A DNA stretch of 39,747 nucleotides from Candidatus Anaerotruncus excrementipullorum (GTDB lineage Bacteria; Bacillota; Clostridia; Oscillospirales; Ruminococcaceae): positions 1 through 39,747 of the forward strand of contig DXES01000033.1 in the NCBI GenBank assembly GCA_019114825.1, given 5' to 3'. A program made the position numbers and the translations under genes. This document shows positions 1-12,263 of the stretch, piece after piece. The first letter of the stretch is position 1. Each line of letters opens with the position of its first letter. Below the pieces are notes generated by a model. The model was not told the DNA's origin, did no database searches, and saw only the letters and a program-made list of their open reading frames with translations.

Positions 1-4
1 CGCT

Positions 5-1831
5 TTGGAGGGCACCCAGATCGTCACCAGCTCGGTGGTCGCCTCCACCATCACCACCATCGTGGTGTTCCTGCCCATCAGCCTGATGGAGGGCATGTCC
101 GGCCAGCTGTTCAAGCAGCTGGGCTTCACCATCGTATTTGGCCTGTGCGCCTCCTTGGTCTCCGCCCTAAGCCTGGTGCCGCTGCTCTTCTACCGCCTGA
201 CCCCCCGGGAGAAGGAGGGTTGGCCGGTGTCCAAATATCTGCTGCGGATTGAGGACGCCTATGGCCGGTTCCTAAAGAAAACCTTCCACCACAAGGGGTT
301 GGTGGTCTTGGTTTCGGTGGGGCTGTTGGTCTTCTCCTTTGCCATGATGCCCTTTATCCACATGGAACTGATGCCCGATGTGGACCAGGGCATGGTCTCC
401 ATCGAGGTGGACACCAAGCCCGGCCTCAAACTGGAGGAGTTGGATAAGACCCTGCGCTCTTTGGAGGAGCTGGTGTCCGCCTCCCCCGATGTGGACCGGT
501 ACTCGGTCTCCGGCGGCGGTGGGTCGATGTTCTCCACCAGCACCGCCGGGTCCTCCCTCACCGTCTACCTGAAGGAGGACCGGGAAAAATCCACCGACGA
601 GTGGGTGGATATCTGGCGGGAGCAGACGGCGGACTACCGCAACTGCGATGTGAGCGTCTCCGCCCAGAGCATGATGTCCTCCTACACCGGCGGCGGCAAC
701 GCCCAGGTCAACCTCCAGGGCAACGATCTAAACGTGCTGCGGGAAGCCTCCCGCCAGGTGGAGGATTTGATGCACCAGCATCCGGACATCGTCCGGGTTT
801 CCTCCTCCCTCACCTCCGGAAATCCCCAGGCAGAGGTGGTGGTGGACCCGATCAAGGCCACGGCCGCAGGGTTGACCCCCGCCCAGGTGGTCTCCTCGGT
901 CTACGGGGTTCTGTCGGGCACCACCCCGGATACCCTGCGGATGGATGGGCATGAGTATGACATCACCGTGGAGTTCCCCGAGGGCAGCTATGAGACGGTG
1001 GCAGACCTGTCCGGGTTGATGATCAGCGCCCCCAGCGGGCGGCAGATCCCCCTATTGGATGTGGCCTCCATCGAATACTCCAATGCCCCCCAGAGCATCG
1101 ACCGCAAAAATAACCAGTATGTGGTGACCATCACCGGCCAGCCCACCACCGCCGCCCAGCTCACTGCGGCGGCAGAGATCAACCAGCAGGTTGCCCAGAT
1201 GGAGCTGCCCGCCGGCGTCTCCATCACCCAAAACGAGATCACCGAGAGCATGAACGAGGAGTTCTCCGCCCTATTCGGCGCGCTGGCGGTGGCTGTCTGG
1301 CTGGTATTTATGGTCATGGCCATCCAGTTCGAATCCATGCGGTTCTCGATCATCGTCATGATCTGCATCCCCTTCTCCCTGGTGGGTTCGCTGCTCCTGA
1401 TGCTCACCTCCCAGGTGACGCTGAGCATGGTCTCCATCCTGGGCTTCCTGATGCTGGTGGGCACCGTGGTGAACAACGGCATCCTGTTTATCGATACCGC
1501 CAACCAGTACCGCAGCAGTATGGACGCGGAGACCGCCCTGGTCTACGCGGGCAAGAGCCGCCTGCGCCCCATCCTGATGACCACCCTGACCACCGTCCTC
1601 TCCATGATCCCCATGGGTCTGGGGATTGGCGATGGCGCGGAGATCATGCAGGGTATGGCGGTGGTAATCATCGGCGGCCTGACCGCCTCCACCATCCTGA
1701 CCCTGCTATTGCTGCCCACCTTCTATCTGCTCTTCCGCGGCAAACCCCACAAGGAATATGAGAGCCCCGAGGACAAAGAGGCCAAAAAGCCCAAGCCGGA
1801 GCTCACCCAGGAGGAGCTGATCACCCAATAA
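5..1831 (+). CDS. RND-family efflux transporter permease (AcrB/HAE1-like), C-terminal part, truncated by window start
   Basis: Long ORF open at the 5' window edge; RND motifs (TSSVVASTITTIVVFLPI, FMVMAIQFES, GTVVNNGILFIDTAN, GKSRLRPILMTTLTTVLSMIPMGLG). Confidence 0.93.
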   Translation: MEGTQIVTSSVVASTITTIVVFLPISLMEGMSGQLFKQLGFTIVFGLCASLVSALSLVPLLFYRLTPREKEGWPVSKYLLRIEDAYGRFLKKTFHHKGLVVLVSVGLLVFSFAMMPFIHMELMPDVDQGMVSIEVDTKPGLKLEELDKTLRSLEELVSASPDVDRYSVSGGGGSMFSTSTAGSSLTVYLKEDREKSTDEWVDIWREQTADYRNCDVSVSAQSMMSSYTGGGNAQVNLQGNDLNVLREASRQVEDLMHQHPDIVRVSSSLTSGNPQAEVVVDPIKATAAGLTPAQVVSSVYGVLSGTTPDTLRMDGHEYDITVEFPEGSYETVADLSGLMISAPSGRQIPLLDVASIEYSNAPQSIDRKNNQYVVTITGQPTTAAQLTAAAEINQQVAQMELPAGVSITQNEITESMNEEFSALFGALAVAVWLVFMVMAIQFESMRFSIIVMICIPFSLVGSLLLMLTSQVTLSMVSILGFLMLVGTVVNNGILFIDTANQYRSSMDAETALVYAGKSRLRPILMTTLTTVLSMIPMGLGIGDGAEIMQGMAVVIIGGLTASTILTLLLLPTFYLLFRGKPHKEYESPEDKEAKKPKPELTQEELITQ

Positions 1832-1852
1832 GCCTCCCCTTCCCACTGCATA

Positions 1853-1895
1853 GCAGACAGCCCGCCCGCCGGTACCCGGCAGGCGGGCTGTCTGC
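1853..1895 (+). terminator. Strong inverted repeat after RND gene (GCAGACAGCCCGCC...GGCGGGCTGTCTGC)
   Basis: 14-bp perfect arms directly downstream of the stop codon; no clear U tract. Confidence 0.6.
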
Positions 1896-1991
1896 CATCC
1901 AGGCATAACGCCGCCGCCCCGGGAATATGTATGGGACAGGCAAAACAAGCCTGTTGAGACCGGAAAACCAGGGGAAAGGACGGAAAGTGGT

Positions 1992-4649
1992 ATGGAAAAA
2001 CTGCAGGGGCTCACCCAGCGCCAGGCGCAGGAGCTTTTGAAGGAATATGGGGAAAATGTGATCCGCTCCTCTGCCAAGGCGGGGGCGCTGCGGCTATTTG
2101 CAGGGCAGTTCAAGGACGCGATGGTGCTGATTTTGTTGGCCGCCACAGCCCTCTCCGCGCTGTTGGGGGAGATCAACGAGGCGTTCACCATCATCGTCAT
2201 CGTGCTGTTGAACGCACTGTTGGGCTTCCTGCAGGAATTTCGCACCGAACGGACGCTGGAAAAGCTGGGGGAGCTGGCCGCCCCTACCGCCTCGGTCATC
2301 CGGGAGGGCCAGCTGGCCACCATCCCCGCCGCACAGGTGGTCCCCGGGGACCTCTTCTGCCTGAAGGCCGGGGACCGGGTGCCCGCGGATGGGCTGGTGG
2401 TGGAAGCCCAGGAGCTGGGGTGTGACGAATCCATGCTCAGTGGGGAATCGATCCCGGTGGAAAAACGCCCCTGCCCCGGGCTGGCTGAACCGCCCAAGGC
2501 CGGCCAGGTGTATATGGGCACCATGGCCACCCGGGGCAGGGCGGTATGCCGGGCCAGGGCCACCGGCGCCAACACCGAGATGGGCCGGATCGCCGACCTA
2601 TTGGGCGGGATCGAGGCCCAGCCCACCCCGCTTCAAAAACGGCTGGCCCATATGAGCCGGGCCATCGGGATCGGCTGCCTGCTCATCTGCCTGGTGGTGG
2701 CAGCGGCGGGCATCCTGCGGGGGGAGGACCCGTTTTCCATGGTGCTGGTGGGCATCTCTTTGGCGGTGGCGGCCATCCCCGAGGGGCTGCCCGCCGTGGT
2801 CACCATCGCCCTGGCCCTCTCGGTGGGGCGGATGGTCCGCAGGGGGGCGCTGATCCGGCGGCTGCACGCGGTGGAGACGCTGGGCTGCGCCAACGTGATC
2901 TGCTCCGACAAGACCGGCACCCTCACCGAAAACCGCATGACCGTCCGGGCGGTGCGCACCCCTGGCCTCTCCCTGGAGGTGGGCGGCGGCGGCACCGAGG
3001 CCCATGGGCAATTCACGCTGGAGGGCAAACCGGTCCGGCCGGCCAGCTATCCAGATTTGGCGCTGCTCTTGGATATCGCGGTCCTCTGCAGCAACGCCGC
3101 CATCTCCCCCATCGGCCAGGACGGCGCTCAGCTGCGCCTGGAGGGGGAGCCCACCGAGGCTGCCCTGTTGGTGCTGGCCGCCAAGGCGGGGATCTGGCGG
3201 TCCGCCCGTCCCTACCGGCCCGGCAAGGAGGTCCCCTTCGACTCCACCCGCAAGATGATGAGCTTGGGGGTCCGCCGGGAGGATGGGCAGGCGTTCCTCT
3301 TCTGCAAGGGCGCCCCTGATCTGCTGTTGGACCGGTGTACCCACTACCTGGAAAACGGCCACACGCGCCCCCTCTCCCCCGCCATGCGCAAAAAGATCCT
3401 CCAATGGAACGACCAAATGGCCGCCCAAGCGCTGCGGGTACTGGGGTTTGCCTTCCGCAAGGCGGGCTCGGAGGGGGATGTGGCCGAGCAGAACCTGGTA
3501 TTTGTGGGGCTGGCGGGAATGATCGACCCGCCCCGTCCGGAGGTATTGGAGGCGGTGCGCAAATGCCGCCAGGCGGGGATCCGGCCGGTGATGATCACCG
3601 GCGACCATGCCATCACCGCCCGCGCCATCGCCGGTGACCTGGGGATCTGCCCACCCCAGGGCCGGGTGGTCACCGGCAAGGAACTGGATGCCATGAGCGA
3701 CGACCGGCTGGCCCGGCAGATCGCTGAGATCCCGGTGTTCGCCCGGGTTACCCCCGCCCACAAGCTGCGGATCGTCCGGGCGCTCAAGCGCCAGGGCAAT
3801 GTGGTGGCTATGACCGGGGACGGGGTCAACGACGCCCCCGCCGTCAAGGAGGCGGACATCGGCGTGGCCATGGGGATCACCGGTACCGATGTGACCAAGG
3901 AGGCCTCCTCGGTGGTACTGATGGATGACAACTTCGCCACACTGGTGGCGGCGGTGGAGGAGGGGCGGGTGATCTATCAGAACATCCGCAAGTTCATCCG
4001 CTACCTATTCTCCTGCAACATCGGCGAGGTGGTCACCATGTTTTTCGCCATGCTCATGGGGATGCCGGTGCCGCTACTGCCCATCCAAATTCTATTGGTC
4101 AACCTGGCAACCGACGGCCTGCCCGCCATCGCCCTGGGGCTGGAACCGGCGGAGGAGGATGTGATGCGCCAAAAGCCCCGCCGGGCGGAGGAATCGGTCT
4201 TCTCCAATGGGCTGGCGTTCACCATCGCCATCCGGGGGCTGCTCATCGGGCTGTGTACGCTGGGGGCTTTTGTCTCCCTCTACCGCTCCTCCCAGGGGGA
4301 TGTGGCGCTGGCACGCACCGGGGCGCTGTCCGCGCTGGTGCTCATGCAGCTGATCCATGTGTTCGAGTGCAAGAGCGAAACCAAAGGGCTGTTTTCCATC
4401 CCATTTTTTAACAACTGGAAACTGATCGGGGCCACCGCCATCTCGGTGGGGCTGCTCTGTCTGGCAGTGTGGCATCCTGCCGTCTCCGCCCTCTTCCAGA
4501 CATCCCCCCTCACCCTATCCCAGCTGCGGACGGTACTCTGCTACTGTCTGGCCGTGCCGCTGGTGTCCGGCGTCCTGCTGGCTCTGCGGCGGCGGGGGCG
4601 GCTGCGGCCGCAGCCCTCCGCTCAGGAAGCCCTCTCCGCCCCCCACTGA
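1992..4649 (+). CDS. Cation-transporting P-type ATPase (calcium-transporting, PacL/PMCA-like)
   Basis: [15 protein letters not shown] phosphorylation motif, [27 protein letters not shown]-terminal cation ATPase domain. Confidence 0.95.
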   Translation: MEKLQGLTQRQAQELLKEYGENVIRSSAKAGALRLFAGQFKDAMVLILLAATALSALLGEINEAFTIIVIVLLNALLGFLQEFRTERTLEKLGELAAPTASVIREGQLATIPAAQVVPGDLFCLKAGDRVPADGLVVEAQELGCDESMLSGESIPVEKRPCPGLAEPPKAGQVYMGTMATRGRAVCRARATGANTEMGRIADLLGGIEAQPTPLQKRLAHMSRAIGIGCLLICLVVAAAGILRGEDPFSMVLVGISLAVAAIPEGLPAVVTIALALSVGRMVRRGALIRRLHAVETLGCANVICSDKTGTLTENRMTVRAVRTPGLSLEVGGGGTEAHGQFTLEGKPVRPASYPDLALLLDIAVLCSNAAISPIGQDGAQLRLEGEPTEAALLVLAAKAGIWRSARPYRPGKEVPFDSTRKMMSLGVRREDGQAFLFCKGAPDLLLDRCTHYLENGHTRPLSPAMRKKILQWNDQMAAQALRVLGFAFRKAGSEGDVAEQNLVFVGLAGMIDPPRPEVLEAVRKCRQAGIRPVMITGDHAITARAIAGDLGICPPQGRVVTGKELDAMSDDRLARQIAEIPVFARVTPAHKLRIVRALKRQGNVVAMTGDGVNDAPAVKEADIGVAMGITGTDVTKEASSVVLMDDNFATLVAAVEEGRVIYQNIRKFIRYLFSCNIGEVVTMFFAMLMGMPVPLLPIQILLVNLATDGLPAIALGLEPAEEDVMRQKPRRAEESVFSNGLAFTIAIRGLLIGLCTLGAFVSLYRSSQGDVALARTGALSALVLMQLIHVFECKSETKGLFSIPFFNNWKLIGATAISVGLLCLAVWHPAVSALFQTSPLTLSQLRTVLCYCLAVPLVSGVLLALRRRGRLRPQPSAQEALSAPH

Positions 4650-4655
4650 TCCCCC

Positions 4656-4699
4656 ATACAAAAAACCGCCGGTATGGCCTACCGGCGGTTTTTTTGTAT
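4656..4699. terminator. Bidirectional intrinsic terminator between convergent genes
   Basis: ATACAAAAAACCGCCGGTA-TGGCC-TACCGGCGGTTTTTTTGTAT; poly-A/poly-T on both sides. Confidence 0.9.
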
Positions 4700-4709
4700 A
4701 GAGCAAAAT

Positions 4710-5384
4710 TCAGCCCTCCCGCAGGAGGAACCGAAGCCCCTTTTCCAGGCGTACATCCCCATCCACATAGTGGCTGCCCCGGTTGCGCTCAAAGCAGGTC
4801 TCGATCCCCTGCGCCCGGAACAGCGCCTCCGCTTGACGGGTACAGTCCTCCACCTGGCGCATCCGAGGGTTGGTGGTGTACTTTTCCCGGTCCCCCACCG
4901 AAAAATAGGCCCGCTGGATCGCGGGTGGGATCGGATGGGCGGCTAGGTAATCCAAAAAGCCATCGTACCACAGGGAGCCGGAGACCGAGCAGACCTGGGA
5001 GAAGCCGCCGGTCTTGACCGCGGCATAGACGGCAAACAGGCCCGACAGGGAGATCCCCGCGATCCCCCGGGGCAACCCGCCGGCGCCCAGGCGGTTCTCC
5101 GCCAAAGGCAGCAGCTCCCCCATCAGGCGCTCCAGATAGCGGTCCGCACAGCCGCCGAACGGCTCCCGCCGGTCGAATACCCCCGGCGCAGGCCAAGGGG
5201 TCAGGTCGTTGTCCCAGTTTTCTCCCAGGATGCAGACGCAGATGGTCCCCATCCGCTCCAGCAGCTCCTCCGGCAGTTTCTGCCCCTCCACAGGGCTGTG
5301 GAGGTAGAGGATCCCCCTGGGCGGAGTCCGGGGGATGGCGCAATCTAAGGTGTAGAGGCCTTTTTCCAGAGTGACAGTTTTCAT
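4710..5384 (-). CDS. Alpha/beta hydrolase, putative esterase (esterase D/Fes-like)
   Basis: GIAGISLSGLFAVYA nucleophile elbow and the layout of the putative esterase family. Confidence 0.75.
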   Translation of the reverse strand: MKTVTLEKGLYTLDCAIPRTPPRGILYLHSPVEGQKLPEELLERMGTICVCILGENWDNDLTPWPAPGVFDRREPFGGCADRYLERLMGELLPLAENRLGAGGLPRGIAGISLSGLFAVYAAVKTGGFSQVCSVSGSLWYDGFLDYLAAHPIPPAIQRAYFSVGDREKYTTNPRMRQVEDCTRQAEALFRAQGIETCFERNRGSHYVDGDVRLEKGLRFLLREG

Positions 5385-5418
5385 ATCGTCCCCTCCCCAG
5401 CTTTTGAAAGATGGGAAA

Positions 5419-5447
5419 GCGGGCGAAGGGGAATCCCCAACGCCCGC
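5419..5447 (-). terminator. Possible hairpin terminator downstream of HIT gene
   Basis: GCGGGCG-aa-GGGGA-a-TCCCC-aa-CGCCCGC inverted repeat with internal loop. Confidence 0.4.
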
Positions 5448-5468
5448 CGGTTGCTGAAAAGATCGCCG

Positions 5469-5810
5469 TCAGCCCGGAGGCCAGCCCAACTCCCGTCCCG
5501 CCAGGACATGGAAGTGCAGATGATTCACCGACTGGCCGGCCTTGGGGCCGCAGTTGGTGACCACCCGGTAGTCATCGCCGCAGCCCAGCTCCTTGGTGAT
5601 CTGCGCGATCACCTGGAAGGCATGGCCCACCAAATCGCCGTTGGTGGCGTCAATTTTGTTGGCGCCGGTGATGTGCTGCTTGGGAATCACCAGAAAATGG
5701 ATGGGGGCCTGGGGGTCGATGTCGTAAAAGGCATAGACCCGGTCGTCCTCATACACCTTTTTGCTGGGGATCTCCCCTGCAATGATTTTGCAAAACAGGC
5801 AGTCGTCCAT
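5469..5810 (-). CDS. HIT family (histidine triad) nucleotide-binding protein
   Basis: CLFCKIIAGEIPSKKVYEDD and HLHFHVL histidine triad. Confidence 0.95.
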   Translation of the reverse strand: MDDCLFCKIIAGEIPSKKVYEDDRVYAFYDIDPQAPIHFLVIPKQHITGANKIDATNGDLVGHAFQVIAQITKELGCGDDYRVVTNCGPKAGQSVNHLHFHVLAGRELGWPPG

Positions 5811-5846
5811 GGAAAACCCTCCTTTCTGCTGAGATTGTTGAGGTGG

Positions 5847-8492
<2,646 letters not shown>

Positions 8493-8556
8493 GTTTTTTC
8501 CGCTCCTTTAAATTGTTGCAAAATCTTTGGCGGCAGCTTGCCGCGCCCGGGCGCGC

Positions 8557-8596
8557 AAAAAGGCGCTTTTCGCCCCTCTCTGGGACGAAAAGCGCC
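8557..8596 (-). terminator. T-box intrinsic terminator
   Basis: Minus strand GGCGCTTTTCGTCCC...GGGGCGAAAAGCGCCTTTTT. Confidence 0.9.
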
Positions 8597-8795
8597 AACT
8601 TTCCGCGGTACCACCCAAATTGCGCGGGAAACTCCCGCGCCGCTCGCCAGGAATAACGCTCACACCGCGTCCGGCTCCTCGCCGGAAGGCTCCGGGATGG
8701 CCCCCATCGGTTTCCACGGCGGCTTTCAGCCAAGGCCGCCTCTCTTGGGAGGAAAACCGAAGGTTCTTTCCCTTCATCGCCCACTGTAACAGTAG
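8557..8795 (-). promoter_or_regulatory. T-box leader of alaS
   Basis: Minus strand carries TGGGTGGTACCGCGGAA (8602-8617), AGAGAGGCGG stem I element, antiterminator region, then terminator at 8562-8596. Confidence 0.93.
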
Positions 8796-8853
8796 CAGTA
8801 TAGCCTTTTCCGCCGGGATTGTCAACTCCTGGGCCCGGGAAAAACACAATTTT

Positions 8854-9561
8854 TTAACGGCATAGCCCGGCCAGCAGCTCCTGGGGAAAGCCGCAGAAGT
8901 CCGGCAGCACCGCCGACACCCCCTCCAACTGCGCCAACCCCGCCGGATCGCCGCCGGGCGCGATCGCCACGATCCCACCCGCGCCTGCCGCCTGGGCGGC
9001 GCGGATGCCCATGAGCGAGTCCTCCACCACCAGGCAGTCCCCTGCCGGCAGCCCCAATTTTGCCGCCGCCCGCAGGTAGACCTCCGGATGGGGCTTTCCG
9101 GGGAAGCTGCCGTCATCGCAGACCACCCGGTCCCGGTCGAACCACCGGTCCAGCCCAAACCACTGGAAGTAGGCGTCCACGTTGCTGGCCACCGCACTGG
9201 TGGCGATTGTGCGGGGGATTCCCGCCGCCTTTAGCCGGTCCAGCAGGGCGGGCAGCCCTCTCACCAGGTGCTGCCCATCCGGGTCCTCCAGGCAGAGGCA
9301 GCGGTAAAACGCCTCCTTGCGCTCCGAAAGCGCCCAGGCCTGGGCGGGCGGCAGCGGATGGCCCAAAAAACGCTCCAGAATCTGTCCGTTGGGCATTCCC
9401 ATCATCGCCTGGACCTCCGGGACGGTCACCGGGCGGCCCACCAGCTCCTGGCCCAGCTGGCACCAGGCGCGGATGTGTTTTTCCGAATCGAAGAACATGG
9501 TCCCATTGAAATCCAACAGGACCCCATGAAGCCCCGCCATGGCCGGCCTCATAGGGACCAC
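8854..9561 (-). CDS. HAD-superfamily hydrolase (beta-phosphoglucomutase-like)
   Basis: DFNGTMFFDSEKH (motif I variant), TSAVASN, GKPHPEVYLRAAAKLG, VVEDSLMGIRAAQAAG. Confidence 0.9.
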   Translation of the reverse strand: MVPMRPAMAGLHGVLLDFNGTMFFDSEKHIRAWCQLGQELVGRPVTVPEVQAMMGMPNGQILERFLGHPLPPAQAWALSERKEAFYRCLCLEDPDGQHLVRGLPALLDRLKAAGIPRTIATSAVASNVDAYFQWFGLDRWFDRDRVVCDDGSFPGKPHPEVYLRAAAKLGLPAGDCLVVEDSLMGIRAAQAAGAGGIVAIAPGGDPAGLAQLEGVSAVLPDFCGFPQELLAGLCR

Positions 9562-10106
9562 ACCACCAGCCGTGCCCGGCGCAGCGCCCGGTGGAGCGCC
9601 ACAGCCAGCAGGCTGGAGAGGGCCGCTTTCAGCAGATCAAAGAGGGCAAAGGGAATGACCGCCAGCCCCAGGGCCTCCCAAAGGCCGCTGCCGGTGAGGG
9701 CCATCAGCTGGAGGGTACCACAGGTATAACAGATCAATAGGCCCGCCGCCATGGCGCCCAGCATCCGCAGAAAGCCCCGGCCCCAGCGGGCGGTCAGCCA
9801 GGCGGTGGCCGCCGCCATCAGCGGATAGGCCAGCAGGTAGCCACCGGTGGGGCCCACCAGTTTGGCAGGCCCCGCCCCAAAATAGGAGAACACCGGCACA
9901 CCCGCCAGCCCCAGCAGCAGGTAACAGCCCTGGGCCAGCAGGGCGGTTTTCCAGTCCAGCACCGCGCCGGTGAGGAACACCGCCACAATCGCCAGGCTAA
10001 AGGGCACCGGCGTAAACCACAGGGGGAGCACCATCTGGGCCATCAGGGCGGTGAGGGCGGCAAACAGGGCCGCCAGCGTCAATCTCTTTGTCTTCTGGTT
10101 GTGCAA
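9549..10106 (-). CDS. bioY: Biotin transporter BioY (ECF S component)
   Basis: LAGVPVFSYFGAGPAKLVGPTGGYLLAYPLMA is diagnostic for BioY. Confidence 0.93.
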   Translation of the reverse strand: MHNQKTKRLTLAALFAALTALMAQMVLPLWFTPVPFSLAIVAVFLTGAVLDWKTALLAQGCYLLLGLAGVPVFSYFGAGPAKLVGPTGGYLLAYPLMAAATAWLTARWGRGFLRMLGAMAAGLLICYTCGTLQLMALTGSGLWEALGLAVIPFALFDLLKAALSSLLAVALHRALRRARLVVWSL

Positions 10107-10136
10107 AAGGTTCCCTCCAAGCTCTTTTCACCGCGC

Positions 10137-11846
10137 TTATTCCACGCTGATCACAAAGTAGTAGACCGGCTGGCCGCCATTGATGAGCGCCACCTCCAGG
10201 TCATCCGGCAGCTTTGCGGTCACCGCATCGCACACCGTCTGGGCCAGCTCCTCGGAGATCTCCTCCCCGTAGAGCAGGGTCACAAAGCTACTGTCCCGGT
10301 GGACCAGGGATTTGGCCAGCCGCACCACTGCCTTGGTCAGATCCCGCTCGGTAAAAGCCAGCTTGCCATTTTCCAGGGCCAACAGCTCCCCTTCCTTGAT
10401 CTTGTGGCCGTCGTAGTCGCTGTCCCGGGCGGCGAAGGTCACCTGGCCGGTGCCCACCCGCTCATAGGCCTTCTGCATATTGATCTGATTCTCCGCCGCA
10501 GGCAGCTCCTGGTCGAAGGCGATCATGGCCGCCAGCCCCTGGGGGATGGTGCGGGTCTGCAGGACGATCACCTGCCGGTCGGCCAGCTTGGTCACCTGCT
10601 CCGCCGCCATGATGATATTCTTGTTGTTGGGCAGCACAAAAACCGTCTTGGCCGGGGTGGCATGGACCGCTGAGAGGATATCATCGGTGGAGGGGTTCAT
10701 GGTCTGACCTCCGCTGACCACATTGTCCACCCCCAGGTCCTGGAACAGCTTTTTGACCCCCTCCCCGGCGGCCACCGCCACAAAGCCGTAGGCACGGGAG
10801 GGGTCCACCGGCGCATAGGTGAAGCCCTGGTCCGACTGGGCCTCCACCACGCTGGCCCGCTGGGCCTCGTACTGCTCCCGCATATTCTCGATCTTCAGGT
10901 TGGTCAGGTGGCCATGGCCCAGCGCCGCCTCCAGCGCCTGGCCGGGATGGTCGGTATGGACATGGCATTTGATGATCTCATCGTCATCCACCACTACTAC
11001 GCAGTCCCCAATCGTCTCCAAATAGGCCCGCAGCACCTCGGGGGTGGGGTTCTTCTCCTGCTCCTTCACCACCAAAAACTCGGTGCAGTAGGTAAAGGTG
11101 ATCTCCCCAATATACTCCCCTGCTGCATTGCGGTCGGGATGGATCGACTGGGAATCGGCGTAGGCCTGCTGGCGCTCCTCCTCCATGGGCAGGATACCCT
11201 GGCCGTCGAAAACCTGGGCCATCCCTGCAAAGATCACCACCAGCCCTTGGCCGCCGGCATCCACCACGCCCGCCTTCTTCAGCACCGGCAGCAGCTCGGG
11301 GGTCTGCTCCAGCGCCTGCTGGGCGGCATCCAGGATCACATGCCAGATCTCCTGGGGGGTGGTTTCGGGGGTAAGCGCCTGGCGGGCGCTGGTGGCGGCC
11401 AGCCTCGCCACCGTGAGGATGGTGCCCTCGGTGGGCTTCATCACCGCTTTATAGGCCGACTCCACCCCTTTTTCCAACGCATCCACCAGCTGCTCCGCAT
11501 TGGCCTCGGTCTGGCCCTTGAGCCCCCGGGAGAAGCCCCGGAAGAGCAGCGAGAGGATGACACCGGAATTGCCCCGGGCCCCCCGCAGCAGCGCGGAGGC
11601 ACACACATCCGCCACCTGGGAGACGGGGGCGTTATCCGGCACCCGTTTGAGCTCCCGCTTGGCGGCGGAGGAGGACATGGACATATTGGTCCCGGTGTCG
11701 CCGTCCGGTACCGGAAAGACATTGAGGGCGTCCACAAGCTGACGCTGGTTGGCAATGTTGTTTGCGCCGGATATCAGAGCATCCCGAAGTTGTTGTCCTG
11801 TGATCACGATTGTTAAACCCCCATCAATTTCCATTTTTCCGCCCAA
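10137..11846 (-). CDS. DAK2-domain / DegV-associated kinase protein (YloV/FakA-like)
   Basis: LRDALISGANNIANQRQLVDALNVFPVPDGDTGTNMSMS, N-terminal Dak phosphatase-type domain. Confidence 0.92.
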   Translation of the reverse strand: MGGKMEIDGGLTIVITGQQLRDALISGANNIANQRQLVDALNVFPVPDGDTGTNMSMSSSAAKRELKRVPDNAPVSQVADVCASALLRGARGNSGVILSLLFRGFSRGLKGQTEANAEQLVDALEKGVESAYKAVMKPTEGTILTVARLAATSARQALTPETTPQEIWHVILDAAQQALEQTPELLPVLKKAGVVDAGGQGLVVIFAGMAQVFDGQGILPMEEERQQAYADSQSIHPDRNAAGEYIGEITFTYCTEFLVVKEQEKNPTPEVLRAYLETIGDCVVVVDDDEIIKCHVHTDHPGQALEAALGHGHLTNLKIENMREQYEAQRASVVEAQSDQGFTYAPVDPSRAYGFVAVAAGEGVKKLFQDLGVDNVVSGGQTMNPSTDDILSAVHATPAKTVFVLPNNKNIIMAAEQVTKLADRQVIVLQTRTIPQGLAAMIAFDQELPAAENQINMQKAYERVGTGQVTFAARDSDYDGHKIKEGELLALENGKLAFTERDLTKAVVRLAKSLVHRDSSFVTLLYGEEISEELAQTVCDAVTAKLPDDLEVALINGGQPVYYFVISVE

Positions 11847-11850
11847 GCGG

Positions 11851-12210
11851 TCAGTTGCCCTCGGTCTTCATGGCGTCCACAAAGACGTTGACTTTGGCGA
11901 CCTCCAGGTTGGTGGCCTGCTCCACCGTATAGCGCACCTTGTTGACAATGCTCTTGACCACCACCGCAATGTTCACGCCGTAGAGCACCGCGATGTGCAG
12001 GTCGATCACCAGCTGTTCCCCGGCAGTGCGCACCCGCACCCCCTGGTCCAGCCGGTTGCGGTTGCCCTGCAGGGCCGCCGCAATCCCTTCCGCCCGGGAG
12101 CTGATCATCCCCGCCACACCGAAGCATTCGGTGGCGGCCTTCCCCACCAGGTTGCTGAAATATTCCTGGGAAATTTCAATGGACCCGTATTGGTTTTCCA
12201 AATTGATCAA
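11851..12210 (-). CDS. Asp23/Gls24 family envelope stress protein; TTG start proposed
   Basis: IEISQEYFSNLVGKAATECFGVAGM; AAGGGAGG ribosome site lies just upstream of TTG at 12210, making the 12270 start unlikely. Confidence 0.85.
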   Translation of the reverse strand: MINLENQYGSIEISQEYFSNLVGKAATECFGVAGMISSRAEGIAAALQGNRNRLDQGVRVRTAGEQLVIDLHIAVLYGVNIAVVVKSIVNKVRYTVEQATNLEVAKVNVFVDAMKTEGN

Positions 12211-12237
12211 CGCGATAACCTCCCTTGATCCTATAGT

Positions 12238-12258
12238 AAAACGGGGCACCGCCCCGTG
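12238..12258 (-). terminator. Intrinsic terminator/attenuator between SBP gene and Asp23 gene
   Basis: Minus strand ACGGGGC-GGT-GCCCCGTTTTAC. Confidence 0.6.
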
Positions 12259-12263
12259 CGGCA

